In this document: positions 1-9,160 of the stretch, one piece after another
Layout: every line of letters begins with the position of its first letter
How positions within the stretch are numbered: position 1 is the stretch's first letter
DNA from: Buttiauxella gaviniae ATCC 51604
GTDB lineage: Bacteria > Pseudomonadota > Gammaproteobacteria > Enterobacterales > Enterobacteriaceae
Reading direction: 5' to 3'
Assembly: GCF_001654835.1 (NCBI RefSeq)
Contig: NZ_LXEP01000028.1
Span: forward strand, 1-64,000
Length of the DNA: 64,000 nucleotides
Notes under the pieces: model-generated
The model's input: only the letters and a program-made list of their open reading frames with translations
What the model was told of the DNA's origin: nothing
The model's database searches: none
Program-made: the position numbers and the translations under genes

Positions 1-262
1 AAAACCACTCTCATTTCCTCGCTATAATCATCTAAATAACACGGCATTAAGCAGTTTAATTAACTATTTTAAATTTCCACATCCCACTTATTTACTATTC
101 CCGTAGCTAAACCTCCCATCCATTAAGCGATACAGACCACAGATCATACTTCTGACACTCACATGAATCAGATCCAGTACATACTTATGGTTGGTAAAAC
201 ATAAAAGACGCAATGCTAGCAAGGCACTGCGGTTCGGTTATCCACGACAAGCAGGCTAACTT
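1..262. other. AT-rich leader with no gene seen
   Basis: I see no convincing coding frame, RNA gene or repeat in this stretch. It is AT-rich at the left and ends at the start of the VOC-fold gene. It may include the promoter of that gene, but no clear -35/-10 pair stands out. Confidence 0.5.
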
Positions 263-736
263 ATGGCTAAAAATACTATCTGTATTTGGTTTGATCATGA
301 TGCGGAAGACGCAGCTCATTTTTATGCTGCGACCTTTCCAGACAGCAGCGTCGGTGCCGTTATTCCTGCCCCAGGAGACTATCCAGATGGCAAGGCTGGC
401 GACACAATAGTTGTCGAATTTGTCGTCGCAGGTGTTTCATGCATCGGCCTCAACGGTGGGCCGCATTTCAAACACAGTGAAGCTTTTTCCTTTCAGATCG
501 CTACCGAAGATCAGGCTGAAACGGACCGCTACTGGAACGCAATTGTTGGTAATGGCGGCCAGGAAAGCGACTGCGGTTGGTGCAAAGATAAGTGGGGTGT
601 TAGCTGGCAAATTACCCCTCGCGTACTGACTGAAGCCCTGGCTACGGGTGGAGACACCGCCAGGCGTGCGTTTGGAGCGATGATGTGGATGAAGAAAATA
701 GATATGGCTGCTATCGAAGCGGCAATACTTGGTTGA
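263..736 (+). CDS. VOC-fold protein, PhnB / 3-demethylubiquinone methyltransferase-like domain family
   Basis: A 157-residue protein beginning MAKNTICIWFDHDAEDAAHFY. The opening strand, the A-x-x-A-A-x-F-Y helix and the W-G-V-S-W-Q-I-T-P segment near residues 112-120 are typical of the VOC superfamily members annotated as PhnB or 3-demethylubiquinone-9 3-methyltransferase domain proteins. Despite that label, members are not shown to be methyltransferases, and the substrate here cannot be inferred. The start is the first ATG of the frame, with a weak CAGG upstream. It stands alone, followed by a leftward acyltransferase gene, so it is probably monocistronic. Confidence 0.75.
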   Translation: MAKNTICIWFDHDAEDAAHFYAATFPDSSVGAVIPAPGDYPDGKAGDTIVVEFVVAGVSCIGLNGGPHFKHSEAFSFQIATEDQAETDRYWNAIVGNGGQESDCGWCKDKWGVSWQITPRVLTEALATGGDTARRAFGAMMWMKKIDMAAIEAAILG

Positions 737-813
737 TGAGTTGAAGCGCATTGGACCTATAGTCAATGCATGTCGCAGACGCCTTGCTCGTCATAAAATG
801 GTAAATCCCGGCC

Positions 814-1266
814 CTAAATCTCCCGCAACAACCGAGCCGGGTTGCCTGCATAAATCCCCGGCTTAAGAATATCCTTCGTGACCACGCTCCCAGCGCCTAT
901 CACCGCACCACTACAAATAAATTCTGTCAGGATCGTGCTTCCACTGCCCACGATCACGTTGTCGCCAAGATGAATACTGATCCAACTTTCGGGATCTGGA
1001 TTGAGTTTTCCGGAGCGGAAGAGATCGTTGGCAAACGTCACATTGTGGCCAATAAAGCAGTTTTTGCCGGTTGTTACCTTCTCGCAAAGGAATGAATGTG
1101 ACTGGATGCGGGTTCCTGCGCCAATAACACAGTGTCTTTGAATCTCCACGAAAGGGCCGACAAAGGCATCATCGTGCAGGGTGCATTCGTAAAGGTTTAC
1201 CGGTTCGCATACCGTTACTTTGTCGCTGGCTGTCACATTTCTGATGCCGCTTTTCAGTATTTTCAT
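814..1266 (-). CDS. Hexapeptide-repeat (left-handed beta-helix) acyltransferase
   Basis: A 150-residue protein built almost entirely of imperfect hexapeptide turns ([LIV]-G-x4), for example FVGPFVEI, VIGAGTRI, FIGHNVTF, VIVGSGSTI and VIGAGSVVTKDI, ending in the Y-A-G-N-P-A-R motif common to sugar O- or N-acetyltransferases of the WbbJ/NeuD-like group. Such proteins form trimers that use acetyl-CoA or a similar acyl donor. The acceptor is unknown, and no polysaccharide genes flank it. It reads leftward, away from the glgS remnant. Function beyond acyl transfer would be a guess. Confidence 0.75.
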   Translation of the reverse strand: MKILKSGIRNVTASDKVTVCEPVNLYECTLHDDAFVGPFVEIQRHCVIGAGTRIQSHSFLCEKVTTGKNCFIGHNVTFANDLFRSGKLNPDPESWISIHLGDNVIVGSGSTILTEFICSGAVIGAGSVVTKDILKPGIYAGNPARLLREI

Positions 1267-1448
1267 TTTTGTCCCGTAGCTGTAACATTGCCCATTTTGT
1301 GAGTCACTTCAAACCTTTTATTCTCAACCTACTACTTTCCAAAAACCAGCACTGATAGCTCATAAAACAATCAATAACAGGTGGATACTGAATTCAGATA
1401 AAGCATATAGCCCTTCCTTAGAAATAAGCTAACCACAGGAATATGCTG

Positions 1449-1649
1449 ATGAATAAAGACCTACAGGCAGTGAAGAATTTCGATTTTCTGGCGCGTAGTT
1501 TTGCTCGTATGTATGCACTTGGGCAAGCTCTCGATATTCGAGCCGTGACCGGCAACATGAACATGGAGCAAAAGGCCTGATTTCTAGGGCGTTATGAGTA
1601 TTATTGCCAGCAAGCGACTCGGGCTTGTGAACTTGAGTTGGAACACTAA
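1449..1649 (+). pseudogene. glgS: glgS homologue (surface composition regulator) interrupted by an in-frame TGA
   Basis: Reading from ATG 1449, which has AGGA at 1437-1440 eight bases upstream, gives 43 codons, a TGA at 1578-1580, then 22 more codons in the same frame to TAA at 1647-1649. The whole frame is 66 residues when the TGA is counted as one, the size of E. coli GlgS as I recall it. The first part contains FDFLARSFARM and AVTGNM, and the part after the stop ends YCQQ...ELELEH, both hallmarks of GlgS. The TGA falls where GlgS has Trp44, so a single TGG to TGA change would explain it. GlgS is a small regulator affecting motility, biofilm and glycogen. A 43-residue truncated product, stop readthrough or a sequencing error are alternatives. 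A terminator follows directly. Confidence 0.85.
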
Positions 1650-1655
1650 TCTCTG

Positions 1656-1680
1656 TGGGCCTTCGGGCCCATTTCTTTTT
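1656..1680 (+). terminator. Intrinsic terminator of glgS
   Basis: The stem TGGGCC / GGCCCA closes a TTCG tetraloop and is followed by a T-rich tract to 1680. It begins six bases after the glgS TAA, so transcription appears still to be organised for the full-length frame. Confidence 0.85.
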
Positions 1681-1827
1681 CTAAGCACCATCCCATTCCC
1701 ATTTCCCAACTATCCTTCCCTGTATTTCATCTAAAAACATAAAAGCATTAGCGATAATATTTAATTCCTTTATCTAATCACCGCCATTGGAAATACTGCT
1801 CCCATCATCGACACAGGAGCATTCCTC

Positions 1828-2799
1828 ATGGCAAAACGACATTCTCTCTGGCTGGCTACGCTTGCCCTTATTGCAACGCCAGTATTCGCGGTGGATGTGA
1901 CCGTCGCGTACCAAACTTCTGCTGAACCCGCCAAGGTCGCGCAGGCTGATAACACTTTTGCCAAAGACAGCGGAGCAAAAGTTGAATGGCGTAAATTCGA
2001 CAGCGGCGCGAGTGTGGTTCGTGCGCTGGCATCAGGCGATGTACAAATTGGCAATATCGGTTCCAGCCCACTCGCTGTTGCGGCAAGCCAGAATGTCCCT
2101 ATCGAGGTCTTCTTGCTCGCCTCACAATTGGGTAACTCCGAAGCACTGGTTGTGAAGAAAGGTATCTCCAGCCCGAAAGATCTTATCGGTAAGCGTATTG
2201 CCGTGCCGTTTATTTCCACCACGCATTACAGCCTGCTGGCGGCCCTGAAACACTGGGGAATTAAGCCTGGCGAGGTAGAAATCCTTAACCTTCAGCCTCC
2301 GGCGATTATTGCGGCCTGGCAGCGCGGTGATATTGACGGTGCTTATGTTTGGGCACCTGCGGTTAACGAGCTGGAAAAAGAGGGCAAAGTGCTGACCGAC
2401 TCTGCACAAGTGGGTACGTGGGGCGCTCCAACTCTGGATGTCTGGGTAGTACGTAAAGACTTCGCGCAACAGCATCCGGAAGTTGTCGCAGCCTTCGCCA
2501 AAAGCGCTCTCGCCGCGCAGAAAAGCTATATCGACAATCCAGATGTTTGGCTGAAACAACCAGATAACCTGAGCAAGCTGTCACGCCTGAGTGGTGTGCC
2601 GGAAAGTGATGTTCCAGTGCTGGTGAAGGGAAATACTTACCTCACCGCGAACCAGCAAACCGAGCAACTTAGCGGCCCGGTAAATAAAGCGATTGTCGAT
2701 ACCGCTCAGTTCCTCAAAGCGCAAGGCAAAGTCCCGGCCGTTGAAACGGATTACAGCCAGTTCGTTACAGACCGCTTCGTAAAACCGTTGGCGCAGTAA
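1828..2799 (+). CDS. tauA: Taurine ABC transporter, periplasmic substrate-binding protein
   Basis: A 323-residue protein with a Sec signal peptide ([21 protein letters not shown], cleavage before VDVTVAYQ) and an aliphatic sulfonate-binding type II periplasmic fold: the VAYQTSAEP strand, [22 protein letters not shown] near residue 75 and ALVVKKGI...[11 protein letters not shown]. It captures taurine and hands it to TauBC. It is the first gene of tauABCD, preceded by AGGAG. The 178-base upstream gap should hold the sulfate-starvation promoter that Cbl and CysB activate in E. coli; I did not locate those sites. TauB follows after 10 bases. Confidence 0.95.
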   Translation: MAKRHSLWLATLALIATPVFAVDVTVAYQTSAEPAKVAQADNTFAKDSGAKVEWRKFDSGASVVRALASGDVQIGNIGSSPLAVAASQNVPIEVFLLASQLGNSEALVVKKGISSPKDLIGKRIAVPFISTTHYSLLAALKHWGIKPGEVEILNLQPPAIIAAWQRGDIDGAYVWAPAVNELEKEGKVLTDSAQVGTWGAPTLDVWVVRKDFAQQHPEVVAAFAKSALAAQKSYIDNPDVWLKQPDNLSKLSRLSGVPESDVPVLVKGNTYLTANQQTEQLSGPVNKAIVDTAQFLKAQGKVPAVETDYSQFVTDRFVKPLAQ

Positions 2800-2809
2800 G
2801 GAGTTAGCC

Positions 2810-3577
2810 ATGTTACAGGTTTCGCATTTAAGCGCAGATTTCGACGGTAAAACGGTTCTCAATGACATCAACCTGACCGTAGACGAAGGCGAGTTACTGG
2901 TGGTTCTCGGCCCGTCTGGCTGCGGGAAAACTACGCTGCTTAACCTGATAGCTGGCTTTGTTCCTTATCACTCCGGCAGCATTACACTAGCGGGCAAACA
3001 GGTCACGGGGCCGGGTGCTGAGCGCGGCGTAGTATTTCAGAATGAAGGGCTACTGCCGTGGCGTTCGGTTCTGGATAACGTCGCATTTGGTTTGCAGCTT
3101 GCCGGGCAGCCAAAGCCTGCACGTGAGGAAATCGCGCTCGATATGTTGCGTAAAGTGGGGCTGGAAGATAAGGCGAAACGTGCCATCTGGCAGCTCTCCG
3201 GCGGGCAGCGCCAGAGAGTAGGGATTGCTCGTGCGTTGGCGACTCGCCCGCAACTTTTACTGCTCGATGAGCCTTTCGGCGCGCTGGATGCCTTTACTCG
3301 CGAGCAAATGCAGACCTTGCTGCTCAAGCTGTGGCATGAAAGCCGCCGTCAGGTGTTGTTAATTACTCATGACATTGAAGAAGCCGTATTTCTTGCAACT
3401 GAACTGGTGTTGCTTTCACCGGGGCCTGGGCGTGTGCTGGAGCGTATGCCGCTCGACTTTGGCCGCCGGTTCACCGCGGGTGAGCCATGCCGCAGCATCA
3501 AATCCGATCCGGAATTTATCGCGAAGCGCGAGTACGTGCTGAGCCGGGTATTTGAACAGCGCGAGGGCTTCTTATGA
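2810..3577 (+). CDS. tauB: Taurine ABC transporter, ATP-binding protein
   Basis: A 255-residue ABC ATPase. Walker [10 protein letters not shown] lies at about residues 34-42, the [15 protein letters not shown] signature near 129, Walker [13 protein letters not shown] near 149-160 and the H-loop in [10 protein letters not shown]. The PFGALD and [11 protein letters not shown] wording is typical of the nitrate/sulfonate/taurine subfamily. It energises import of taurine captured by TauA through the TauC channel at the inner membrane. A good Shine-Dalgarno (AAGGAG) sits nine bases before the start. Its end overlaps tauC by four bases, which suggests translational coupling. Confidence 0.95.
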   Translation: MLQVSHLSADFDGKTVLNDINLTVDEGELLVVLGPSGCGKTTLLNLIAGFVPYHSGSITLAGKQVTGPGAERGVVFQNEGLLPWRSVLDNVAFGLQLAGQPKPAREEIALDMLRKVGLEDKAKRAIWQLSGGQRQRVGIARALATRPQLLLLDEPFGALDAFTREQMQTLLLKLWHESRRQVLLITHDIEEAVFLATELVLLSPGPGRVLERMPLDFGRRFTAGEPCRSIKSDPEFIAKREYVLSRVFEQREGFL

Positions 3578-4401
3578 GCATCGTTATTCAGGATAAAGCC
3601 CGCCGCAAACGGCTGGCGTTGCATTGGCCATTTTCGCGCCAGATAACGCTAAGCATTGCGACGGTGGTGACAATCATCTTGTTGTGGTGGTGGGTTGCAG
3701 CACAGCAATGGGTTAGCCCTTTATTTTTACCGCCGCCACTTCAGGTGCTGACAAAGCTAATTAGCATCGCCGGGCCGCAGGGGTTTATGGATGCAACACT
3801 CTGGCAGCATCTCGCCGCCAGCCTGCTGCGCATTCTCACGGCACTTTTCGCTGCAGTATTAATTGGTATTCCCGTGGGTATCGCGATGGGGCTAAACCCG
3901 ACAGTGCGCGGTATTCTCGACCCGCTGATTGAGTTGTATCGCCCGGTGCCGCCGCTGGCTTATTTACCGCTGATGGTGATTTGGTTCGGCATCGGTGAAA
4001 CCTCGAAGATTTTACTGATTTACCTGGCGATATTTGCGCCTGTCGCGATGTCGACCATGGCGGGAGTGCGCAGCGCAAAACAGGTTCGCATTCGTGCCGC
4101 CGAAGCTTTGGGGGCATCACGACTCCAGGTTGTCTGGCATGTGATTTTGCCCGGTGCGCTGCCGGAAATTCTAACCGGTTTTCGTATTGGGCTTGGCGTC
4201 GGTTGGTCAACGCTGGTTGCCGCTGAGCTTATCGCCGCCACCCGTGGGCTCGGCTTTATGGTGCAATCGGCGGGTGAGTTTTTGGCAACTGATGTAGTGC
4301 TTGCGGGTATTGGTGTGATTGCGGTTATCGCATTCTGTTTAGAACTAGGGTTACGGGCATTGCAGCGCCGTTTAACCCCATGGCATGGAGAAGGGCAATG
4401 A
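3574..4401 (+). CDS. tauC: Taurine ABC transporter, permease
   Basis: A 275-residue inner-membrane protein with about six hydrophobic spans. It carries the binding-protein-dependent transport EAA loop ([20 protein letters not shown], from about residue 175), which contacts the ATPase. Members work as homodimers with TauB. The gene starts within the last codons of tauB (ATGA overlap) and ends overlapping tauD by four bases, so the four tau genes form one tightly coupled operon. Confidence 0.95.
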   Translation: MSIVIQDKARRKRLALHWPFSRQITLSIATVVTIILLWWWVAAQQWVSPLFLPPPLQVLTKLISIAGPQGFMDATLWQHLAASLLRILTALFAAVLIGIPVGIAMGLNPTVRGILDPLIELYRPVPPLAYLPLMVIWFGIGETSKILLIYLAIFAPVAMSTMAGVRSAKQVRIRAAEALGASRLQVVWHVILPGALPEILTGFRIGLGVGWSTLVAAELIAATRGLGFMVQSAGEFLATDVVLAGIGVIAVIAFCLELGLRALQRRLTPWHGEGQ

Positions 4402-5246
4402 GCGAGAAAGTGAATATTACACCACTGGGGCCTTACATCGGTGCGCAGGTTAGTGGTTTAACGCTGAGCCGGGGCTTAACGGATAACCAATTTGAGCAGC
4501 TCTACCACGCGCTGATCCGCCATCAGGTACTGTTCCTGCGCGATCAACTTATTACACCTGCACAGCAACGTGCGCTGGCACAGCGGTTTGGCGATCTGCA
4601 CATCCATCCGGTTTATCCACATGCGGAAGGCGTGGAGGAGATTATCGTGCTCGATACGCACAACGATAACCCGCCTGATAACGATAACTGGCACACCGAC
4701 GTGACCTTTATCGAAACGCCGCCAGCCGGTGCGATATTGGCAGCAAAACAGCTTCCAGAATTTGGCGGTGATACATTGTGGACCAGTGGCATTGCTGCGT
4801 TCGAGGCACTTTCAGAACCGTTTAAGCGCTTGCTCTCAGGGCTGAAGGCGGAACACGATTTCCGCAAATCATTCCCGGAATATAAACATCTCCGCAGCGA
4901 AGAAGAGCATCAGCGTTGGCGTGAGGCGGTTGTTAAGAATCCGCCGTTGCTGCATCCAGTGGTGCGTACCCATCCGGTAAGCGGCAAGCAGGCGCTGTTT
5001 GTTAACGAGGGGTTCACCACGCGGATTGTCGAGCTCTCACAAAAAGAGAGCGATGCGCTGCTCGCCTTCCTGTTTGCACATATTACGAAGCCGGAGTTCC
5101 AGGTTCGCTGGCGCTGGCAGGAAAACGACATCGCTATTTGGGATAACCGTGTCACGCAGCATTATGCGAATGCTGATTATCTCCCCGCTCGCCGCATCAT
5201 GCATCGTGCAACGATTCTGGGGGATAAGCCTTTCTGGCGAGGGTAA
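4398..5246 (+). CDS. tauD: Taurine dioxygenase (2-oxoglutarate and Fe(II) dependent)
   Basis: TauD hydroxylates taurine, which then releases sulfite and aminoacetaldehyde, providing sulfur. The iron facial triad is visible: H99 and D101 in NWHTDVTF and H255 in [10 protein letters not shown], at the same numbers as in E. coli. The 2-oxoglutarate-binding arginine is in [11 protein letters not shown] chose ATG 4398 (282 residues, [15 protein letters not shown]) because it overlaps the tauC stop in an ATGA and has AGAAGGG upstream; a start at 4380 would add six residues inside tauC. Last gene of the operon, followed by a REP-like palindrome. Confidence 0.96.
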   Translation: MSEKVNITPLGPYIGAQVSGLTLSRGLTDNQFEQLYHALIRHQVLFLRDQLITPAQQRALAQRFGDLHIHPVYPHAEGVEEIIVLDTHNDNPPDNDNWHTDVTFIETPPAGAILAAKQLPEFGGDTLWTSGIAAFEALSEPFKRLLSGLKAEHDFRKSFPEYKHLRSEEEHQRWREAVVKNPPLLHPVVRTHPVSGKQALFVNEGFTTRIVELSQKESDALLAFLFAHITKPEFQVRWRWQENDIAIWDNRVTQHYANADYLPARRIMHRATILGDKPFWRG

Positions 5247-5268
5247 TGGGATTTTGGTGGATGAAGCT

Positions 5269-5294
5269 GGTCGGATAGCAATGCGCCATCCGAC
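5269..5294. repeat. REP-like palindrome between tauD and nepI
   Basis: GGTCGGAT ... ATCCGAC forms an imperfect hairpin in the 52-base gap between the convergent tauD and nepI genes. The CGGAT / ATCCG arms match those of the REP-like elements after ygiD and ygiQ. It may stabilise or end the two converging transcripts, as no T-run terminator is seen here. Confidence 0.6.
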
Positions 5295-5298
5295 GCAG

Positions 5299-6483
5299 TT
5301 ATTTTGCTCGTACCTTTGCCGCTACTAACAACGCTGTCAGTAACATCAAACTTCCTGATAACACCAGCGGCGAAATTATGCCGAGATTATCCAGAGCCAA
5401 CCCGCCAATTGCCGCTCCACAGGTGTTTGCTAACTGGATCACCGCAACCTGAATAGATCCCGCTTTCTCTGCTTGATCCGCAAGTGAACGGGTGATCCAT
5501 GTCGACCAGCCAACGGGAATCAGAGCAAAGGCAAAGCCCCAGATAATGGCAACTGCTGATGCGACGATTTTATCGCTCCCCCACAACACCAGAACCAGAG
5601 CGCTCAGTGCCAGAATCAGCGGGGCACAGGTGAGAGAAAGTTTGAGTGAACGCTTGAGGAAAACAGCAGAAAGCGATGTGCCAACAAAACTGGCGATACC
5701 AAAGCTCAACAGCACCAGCGTCAGGCCGTCGACATCAAACCCTGCAAGCGTCATGTACACCGGGCGGATGTAAGTGAAGAAGGCAAATTGCCCGGCAAAG
5801 GTCATAAAGATTGCCGTCATACCCGCCAGTACGCCCGGTCGTTTAAGCAGGCCAAGCATGTTTTGCTTATGCTGTGTTGATTCACCTGGCAGCGGCGGCA
5901 GTGCTTTCCACACCCAGATGATACAAGCCACGCCCATTAATGCCGCGCCATTGAAGACGTTGCGCCAGCCAATAATACCGCCTAAGAAGCTACCGAGCGG
6001 GGCGGCGATAACCAGTGCGATAGAGACAGCACCGAAGATGACCGAGAGCGCTTTTGGCACTGTACGTGCTGGAACCAGGCGCATGGTTAAAGAGGCTGAC
6101 ATTGCCCAGAAGCCGCCGAGGGCAATCCCTAAACAGGCGCGCCCAATCAGCAACATGGAGAAGTTTTCAGCAAAGGAAACCAGCAGGCAGGAGAGGGTGA
6201 GCAGCACAGAGAAAAGGATGACTACATAGCGTCTGTCAGTTGAGCGGATAATGCTGGTCACAAAAAGGCTTGCGAACATTGCCACGAAAGCCGTGACGGT
6301 AACGGACTGCCCGGCAACGCCTTCGGAAATGCCCAGCTCTTGTGCCATGGGTGTCAGCAAACTAACCGGCAAAAACTCAACGGTAATCAGGCAGGCGACG
6401 CAAAACGCCACGGCAAAAACCGCCGACCAGTTAGGCCGTGTTACGGCCACTGGCTCGTTTATCACTTCTACATGCTCACTCAT
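5299..6483 (-). CDS. nepI: MFS purine ribonucleoside efflux pump
   Basis: A 394-residue major facilitator with about twelve hydrophobic spans. Very close to E. coli NepI (YicM): [38 protein letters not shown], the RRYVVILF loop and the [16 protein letters not shown] stretch are all there. NepI exports inosine and guanosine, and E. coli mutants with raised expression resist 6-mercaptopurine. The gene reads toward tauD and has no obvious operon partner. In E. coli nepI lies in a different part of the chromosome, so its position beside tau is a local feature. Confidence 0.93.
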   Translation of the reverse strand: MSEHVEVINEPVAVTRPNWSAVFAVAFCVACLITVEFLPVSLLTPMAQELGISEGVAGQSVTVTAFVAMFASLFVTSIIRSTDRRYVVILFSVLLTLSCLLVSFAENFSMLLIGRACLGIALGGFWAMSASLTMRLVPARTVPKALSVIFGAVSIALVIAAPLGSFLGGIIGWRNVFNGAALMGVACIIWVWKALPPLPGESTQHKQNMLGLLKRPGVLAGMTAIFMTFAGQFAFFTYIRPVYMTLAGFDVDGLTLVLLSFGIASFVGTSLSAVFLKRSLKLSLTCAPLILALSALVLVLWGSDKIVASAVAIIWGFAFALIPVGWSTWITRSLADQAEKAGSIQVAVIQLANTCGAAIGGLALDNLGIISPLVLSGSLMLLTALLVAAKVRAK

Positions 6484-6574
6484 TTATCCACCCGGCGCTG
6501 CTTCCAATAAAGCCGCGTAGTGTAGCATCGTAAGTGTGATGCATTTAACGTTTTGGCAACTTTTTCGATATGTT

Positions 6575-7297
6575 TTAGAAATCAAGTTCCAGGGCAAAAC
6601 AGAGATAGGCCATCAATTGCGAGCAATGCTGAAATTGTTCGGCACAGAAATTAATAGCATCCGGTTTGCACAGCTCTTCGAAATCGATGTTTTTCAACGC
6701 TATAAAATCTTTGCGCTTCAATTCAGTAAGCAAAGGATGGGTTTTATCAAAGCCTTTTGGCGGGCGACTTAAGCTATCGCCATCCATGATAAACCCCTGG
6801 CTTTGTAGCTCCTGTAACGCCTTTTGATAAGCGTTGGGGTTCTCATCAATGCATTGGCGAATAGCACTCAGGGCTTTTGATTCCGGATGCCAAATTCCTG
6901 CGGCAATAAAGCAACCTTCAGGGGCGATATGGAGATAGAGGCCTGGTGCATGAACGTCTTTTCCCTGGAAATGACGGAACTGAATCCCGACATTGGTTTT
7001 ATAAGGTGTTTTATCTTTACTGAAACGACTGTCTCGCTGCGGGCGCATAAGACTACCGCCGACTTTTTTCGGCACCGCAGTGAGCTTCGATGAAATGGCA
7101 AGAATACCGGGCTGCATCTGCTCGATAAACCGCAGGGCAGGAGTGCGCACAGTATTCTCGTACTCCTCTTGATGTTCTTTAAACCAGTCTCGGGAGTTGT
7201 TTTGCGCGAGCTTGTTCAGGAACTGCAGACTGGCTGCACTAAAAGTTGTACTGGCAGATATCGTGGACGTCGGGGTTTTCGTTATTTGAGCATTCAT
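6575..7297 (-). CDS. DUF2461 family protein (TIGR02453)
   Basis: A 240-residue protein with the family's features: F-S-A-A-S-L-Q-F-L-N-K-L-A-x-N-N-S-R-D-W-F-K-E-H near the start (residues 20-42), then SRFSKDKTPYKTNVG near 94 and the APGLYLHIAPEGCFIAAGIW core near 116-136. Members are common in bacteria and a few fungi, and no reaction is established. It stands alone, and its leader reads away from the neighbouring ABC operon. A second ATG is possible within the first 20 residues, since the conserved block only begins at about residue 20. Confidence 0.8.
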   Translation of the reverse strand: MNAQITKTPTSTISASTTFSAASLQFLNKLAQNNSRDWFKEHQEEYENTVRTPALRFIEQMQPGILAISSKLTAVPKKVGGSLMRPQRDSRFSKDKTPYKTNVGIQFRHFQGKDVHAPGLYLHIAPEGCFIAAGIWHPESKALSAIRQCIDENPNAYQKALQELQSQGFIMDGDSLSRPPKGFDKTHPLLTELKRKDFIALKNIDFEELCKPDAINFCAEQFQHCSQLMAYLCFALELDF

Positions 7298-7503
7298 TAT
7301 TGATGGACCCTTATTTGAACCATTTAAGCGGCTATATCTGCGAGCTTAAGGATGGCGGATTTCTCTGTCTTTCGATGTGAAACGTCTCCAACCTTAATAT
7401 ATTTTCCTCATATGTTAATGTTTTTTAAGCATTGGTGGTGCAATTCTGGATATGGGAGTGTAAGGCCTTAGCTTGCTAAAAGCTGGGACAACAAGGAAAA
7501 ACT

Positions 7504-8334
7504 ATGGCACACGCAATGAGCTCTCATAAAAATAAGATCGCATCACTCGTTTTACTGGCACTGTTCGGCCTTACCGCCACAGTGGCTCAGGCTGACCAAC
7601 TGGCCGATATTCAAAAAGCAGGCGTCGTGCGCGTCGCCACTTTTGACGCTAACCCGCCATTTGGCTCCATCGATGCTAAAACTCACGATATCGTTGGCTA
7701 TGATGTTGATTTTGCGAAGGCTCTCGCAAAGTCTCTTGGCGTAAAACTGGAGCTGGTGGCAACCAATCCAGCCAACCGCATTCCTTTGCTGCAATCTGGC
7801 AAAGTGGATCTTATCGTCGCTGATATCACCATCACGCCGGAGCGCGCGCAGGTTGTCGACTTCTCCACGCCTTATTTCGTGACGGGCCAGCAATTCCTGG
7901 TACCGGCGGCGTCAGCGGATAAACTTGATGACTACGGGCACGACCGTATTGGTGCAGTAAAAGGCACGACCGGTGAGCAGGCGCTGCATCAGCGTTTCCC
8001 ATCCGCTCGCGTGCTTTCCTATGACGATATTCCACTGGCGCTGACGGCGCTGCGTAACGGCAACGTGCAGGCGATTACCCAGGACAGCACCATTCTGGCC
8101 GGTCTGTTGGCTGAAGCACCGGATAAAGTGAAGTTCAAAATTCTCCCTGACCTGCTCAGCAAAGAAGAGATTGGCGTCGGGGTGAAGAAGGGTGAAACGG
8201 CGCTGCTTACAGCAGTTAACGGCGAGTTAGTGAAGCTTGAGCAAAACGGTGAAGCGACGAAGATTTACGACAGCTGGTTTGGTCCTGGCAGTAAAACTCC
8301 CCAGCCACGCGGCTTTAAAATAGAAGCTCAGTAA
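7504..8334 (+). CDS. Polar amino acid ABC transporter, periplasmic binding protein (SBP_bac_3)
   Basis: A 276-residue protein with a Sec signal peptide (cleavage near TVAQA-DQ) and no lipobox, so periplasmic rather than lipoprotein. The family-3 solute-binding motifs are clear: IVGYDVDFAKALAKSLGVKLELV, then LQSGKVDLIVADITITPERAQVVDFSTPYF. This group binds glutamate/aspartate, glutamine, cystine, His or Arg-like ligands; the ligand here cannot be assigned. AAGGAAA precedes ATG 7504; ATG 7516 is an alternative start. First gene of a four-gene operon, only one base before the ATPase gene. Confidence 0.88.
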   Translation: MAHAMSSHKNKIASLVLLALFGLTATVAQADQLADIQKAGVVRVATFDANPPFGSIDAKTHDIVGYDVDFAKALAKSLGVKLELVATNPANRIPLLQSGKVDLIVADITITPERAQVVDFSTPYFVTGQQFLVPAASADKLDDYGHDRIGAVKGTTGEQALHQRFPSARVLSYDDIPLALTALRNGNVQAITQDSTILAGLLAEAPDKVKFKILPDLLSKEEIGVGVKKGETALLTAVNGELVKLEQNGEATKIYDSWFGPGSKTPQPRGFKIEAQ

Positions 8335-8335
8335 C

Positions 8336-9160
8336 ATGGTGAGTGCCTTCTCCAAACGATCCGCGGTGCAGGCCGCGGATTTTGCACATTTACAGGATGC
8401 CAGCGTTGAGTTTCGCCAGGCTGGCAAAAGTTACGATGAAAACCAGGTCCTCAAGTCCATCGACCTGAAAATCAACGCAGGTGAAGTGGTGGCGATTTGC
8501 GGGCCTTCGGGCTCTGGTAAATCGACGTTAATCCGACTGATAAACCAGCTCGAACCGTTAAGTGCGGGAGACATTTTTATTGATGGCAAACCGACACGGG
8601 ATTTGCAGGGCAAAGCTCTGCGAGCCTTGCGTAGCCGCATCGGATTTGTGTTCCAGCAGTTCAATTTATATGCTCATCTCACCGCCGAGCAGAACATCAC
8701 ACTTTCTCTGATGCATGTTCATGGCTGGGAACCTGATGAGGCTAAACAGCAGGCAGTAACGTTGTTGACTCGGGTCGGGCTTGCCGAGAAAGCACATCAA
8801 TATCCTGCGCAGCTTTCCGGCGGGCAGCAGCAGCGTGTGGCCATCGCCCGGGCTTTAGCATCCTCGCCGCAGATAATCTTGTTCGATGAACCCACTTCGG
8901 CACTGGATCCGGAAATGATCGGTGAAGTGCTGATGGTGATGAAATCCCTGGCCCACAGTGGCATTACGATGATTGTCGTTACCCATGAAATGCAGTTCGC
9001 CCGGGAAATTGCCGATCGGGTGGTGTTTATCGATGGCGGCGAAATTCTTGAGCAGGCTCCTCCGGCGCGGTTCTTCAGCTCACCGCAACATCCACGCACC
9101 CGGCGTTTTCTACAAAAGGTACTCGACCCTCTGCATGCCGGGTTTAAGGATGAACCATGA
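8336..9160 (+). CDS. Polar amino acid ABC transporter, ATP-binding protein
   Basis: A 274-residue ATPase of the HisP/GlnQ/GltL family. Walker A GPSGSGKST is near residues 56-64, then the Q-loop FVFQQFNLY, the LSGGQQQRVAIARALA signature and Walker B IILFDEPTSALDPEM, followed by VVTHEMQFAREIADRVVF, which is diagnostic for polar amino acid importers. About 27 residues precede the conserved EFRQAGKSY start, so the N-terminus is longer than in GlnQ or HisP; a later in-frame start cannot be excluded. Its end overlaps the first permease gene by four bases (ATGA). Confidence 0.9.
   Translation: MVSAFSKRSAVQAADFAHLQDASVEFRQAGKSYDENQVLKSIDLKINAGEVVAICGPSGSGKSTLIRLINQLEPLSAGDIFIDGKPTRDLQGKALRALRSRIGFVFQQFNLYAHLTAEQNITLSLMHVHGWEPDEAKQQAVTLLTRVGLAEKAHQYPAQLSGGQQQRVAIARALASSPQIILFDEPTSALDPEMIGEVLMVMKSLAHSGITMIVVTHEMQFAREIADRVVFIDGGEILEQAPPARFFSSPQHPRTRRFLQKVLDPLHAGFKDEP

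Noticed and set aside
2122-2559. 145-codon minus-strand frame across tauA
   Set aside because: Antisense shadow of a strongly recognised gene, with no ribosome site or homology; many similar shadows exist over tauB, rpoD, glnE, parE and parC.
4380-4397. Six-codon longer tauD start
   Set aside because: Lies inside tauC and adds residues absent from TauD; ATG 4398 has the ATGA overlap and restores the H99/D101/H255 numbering.
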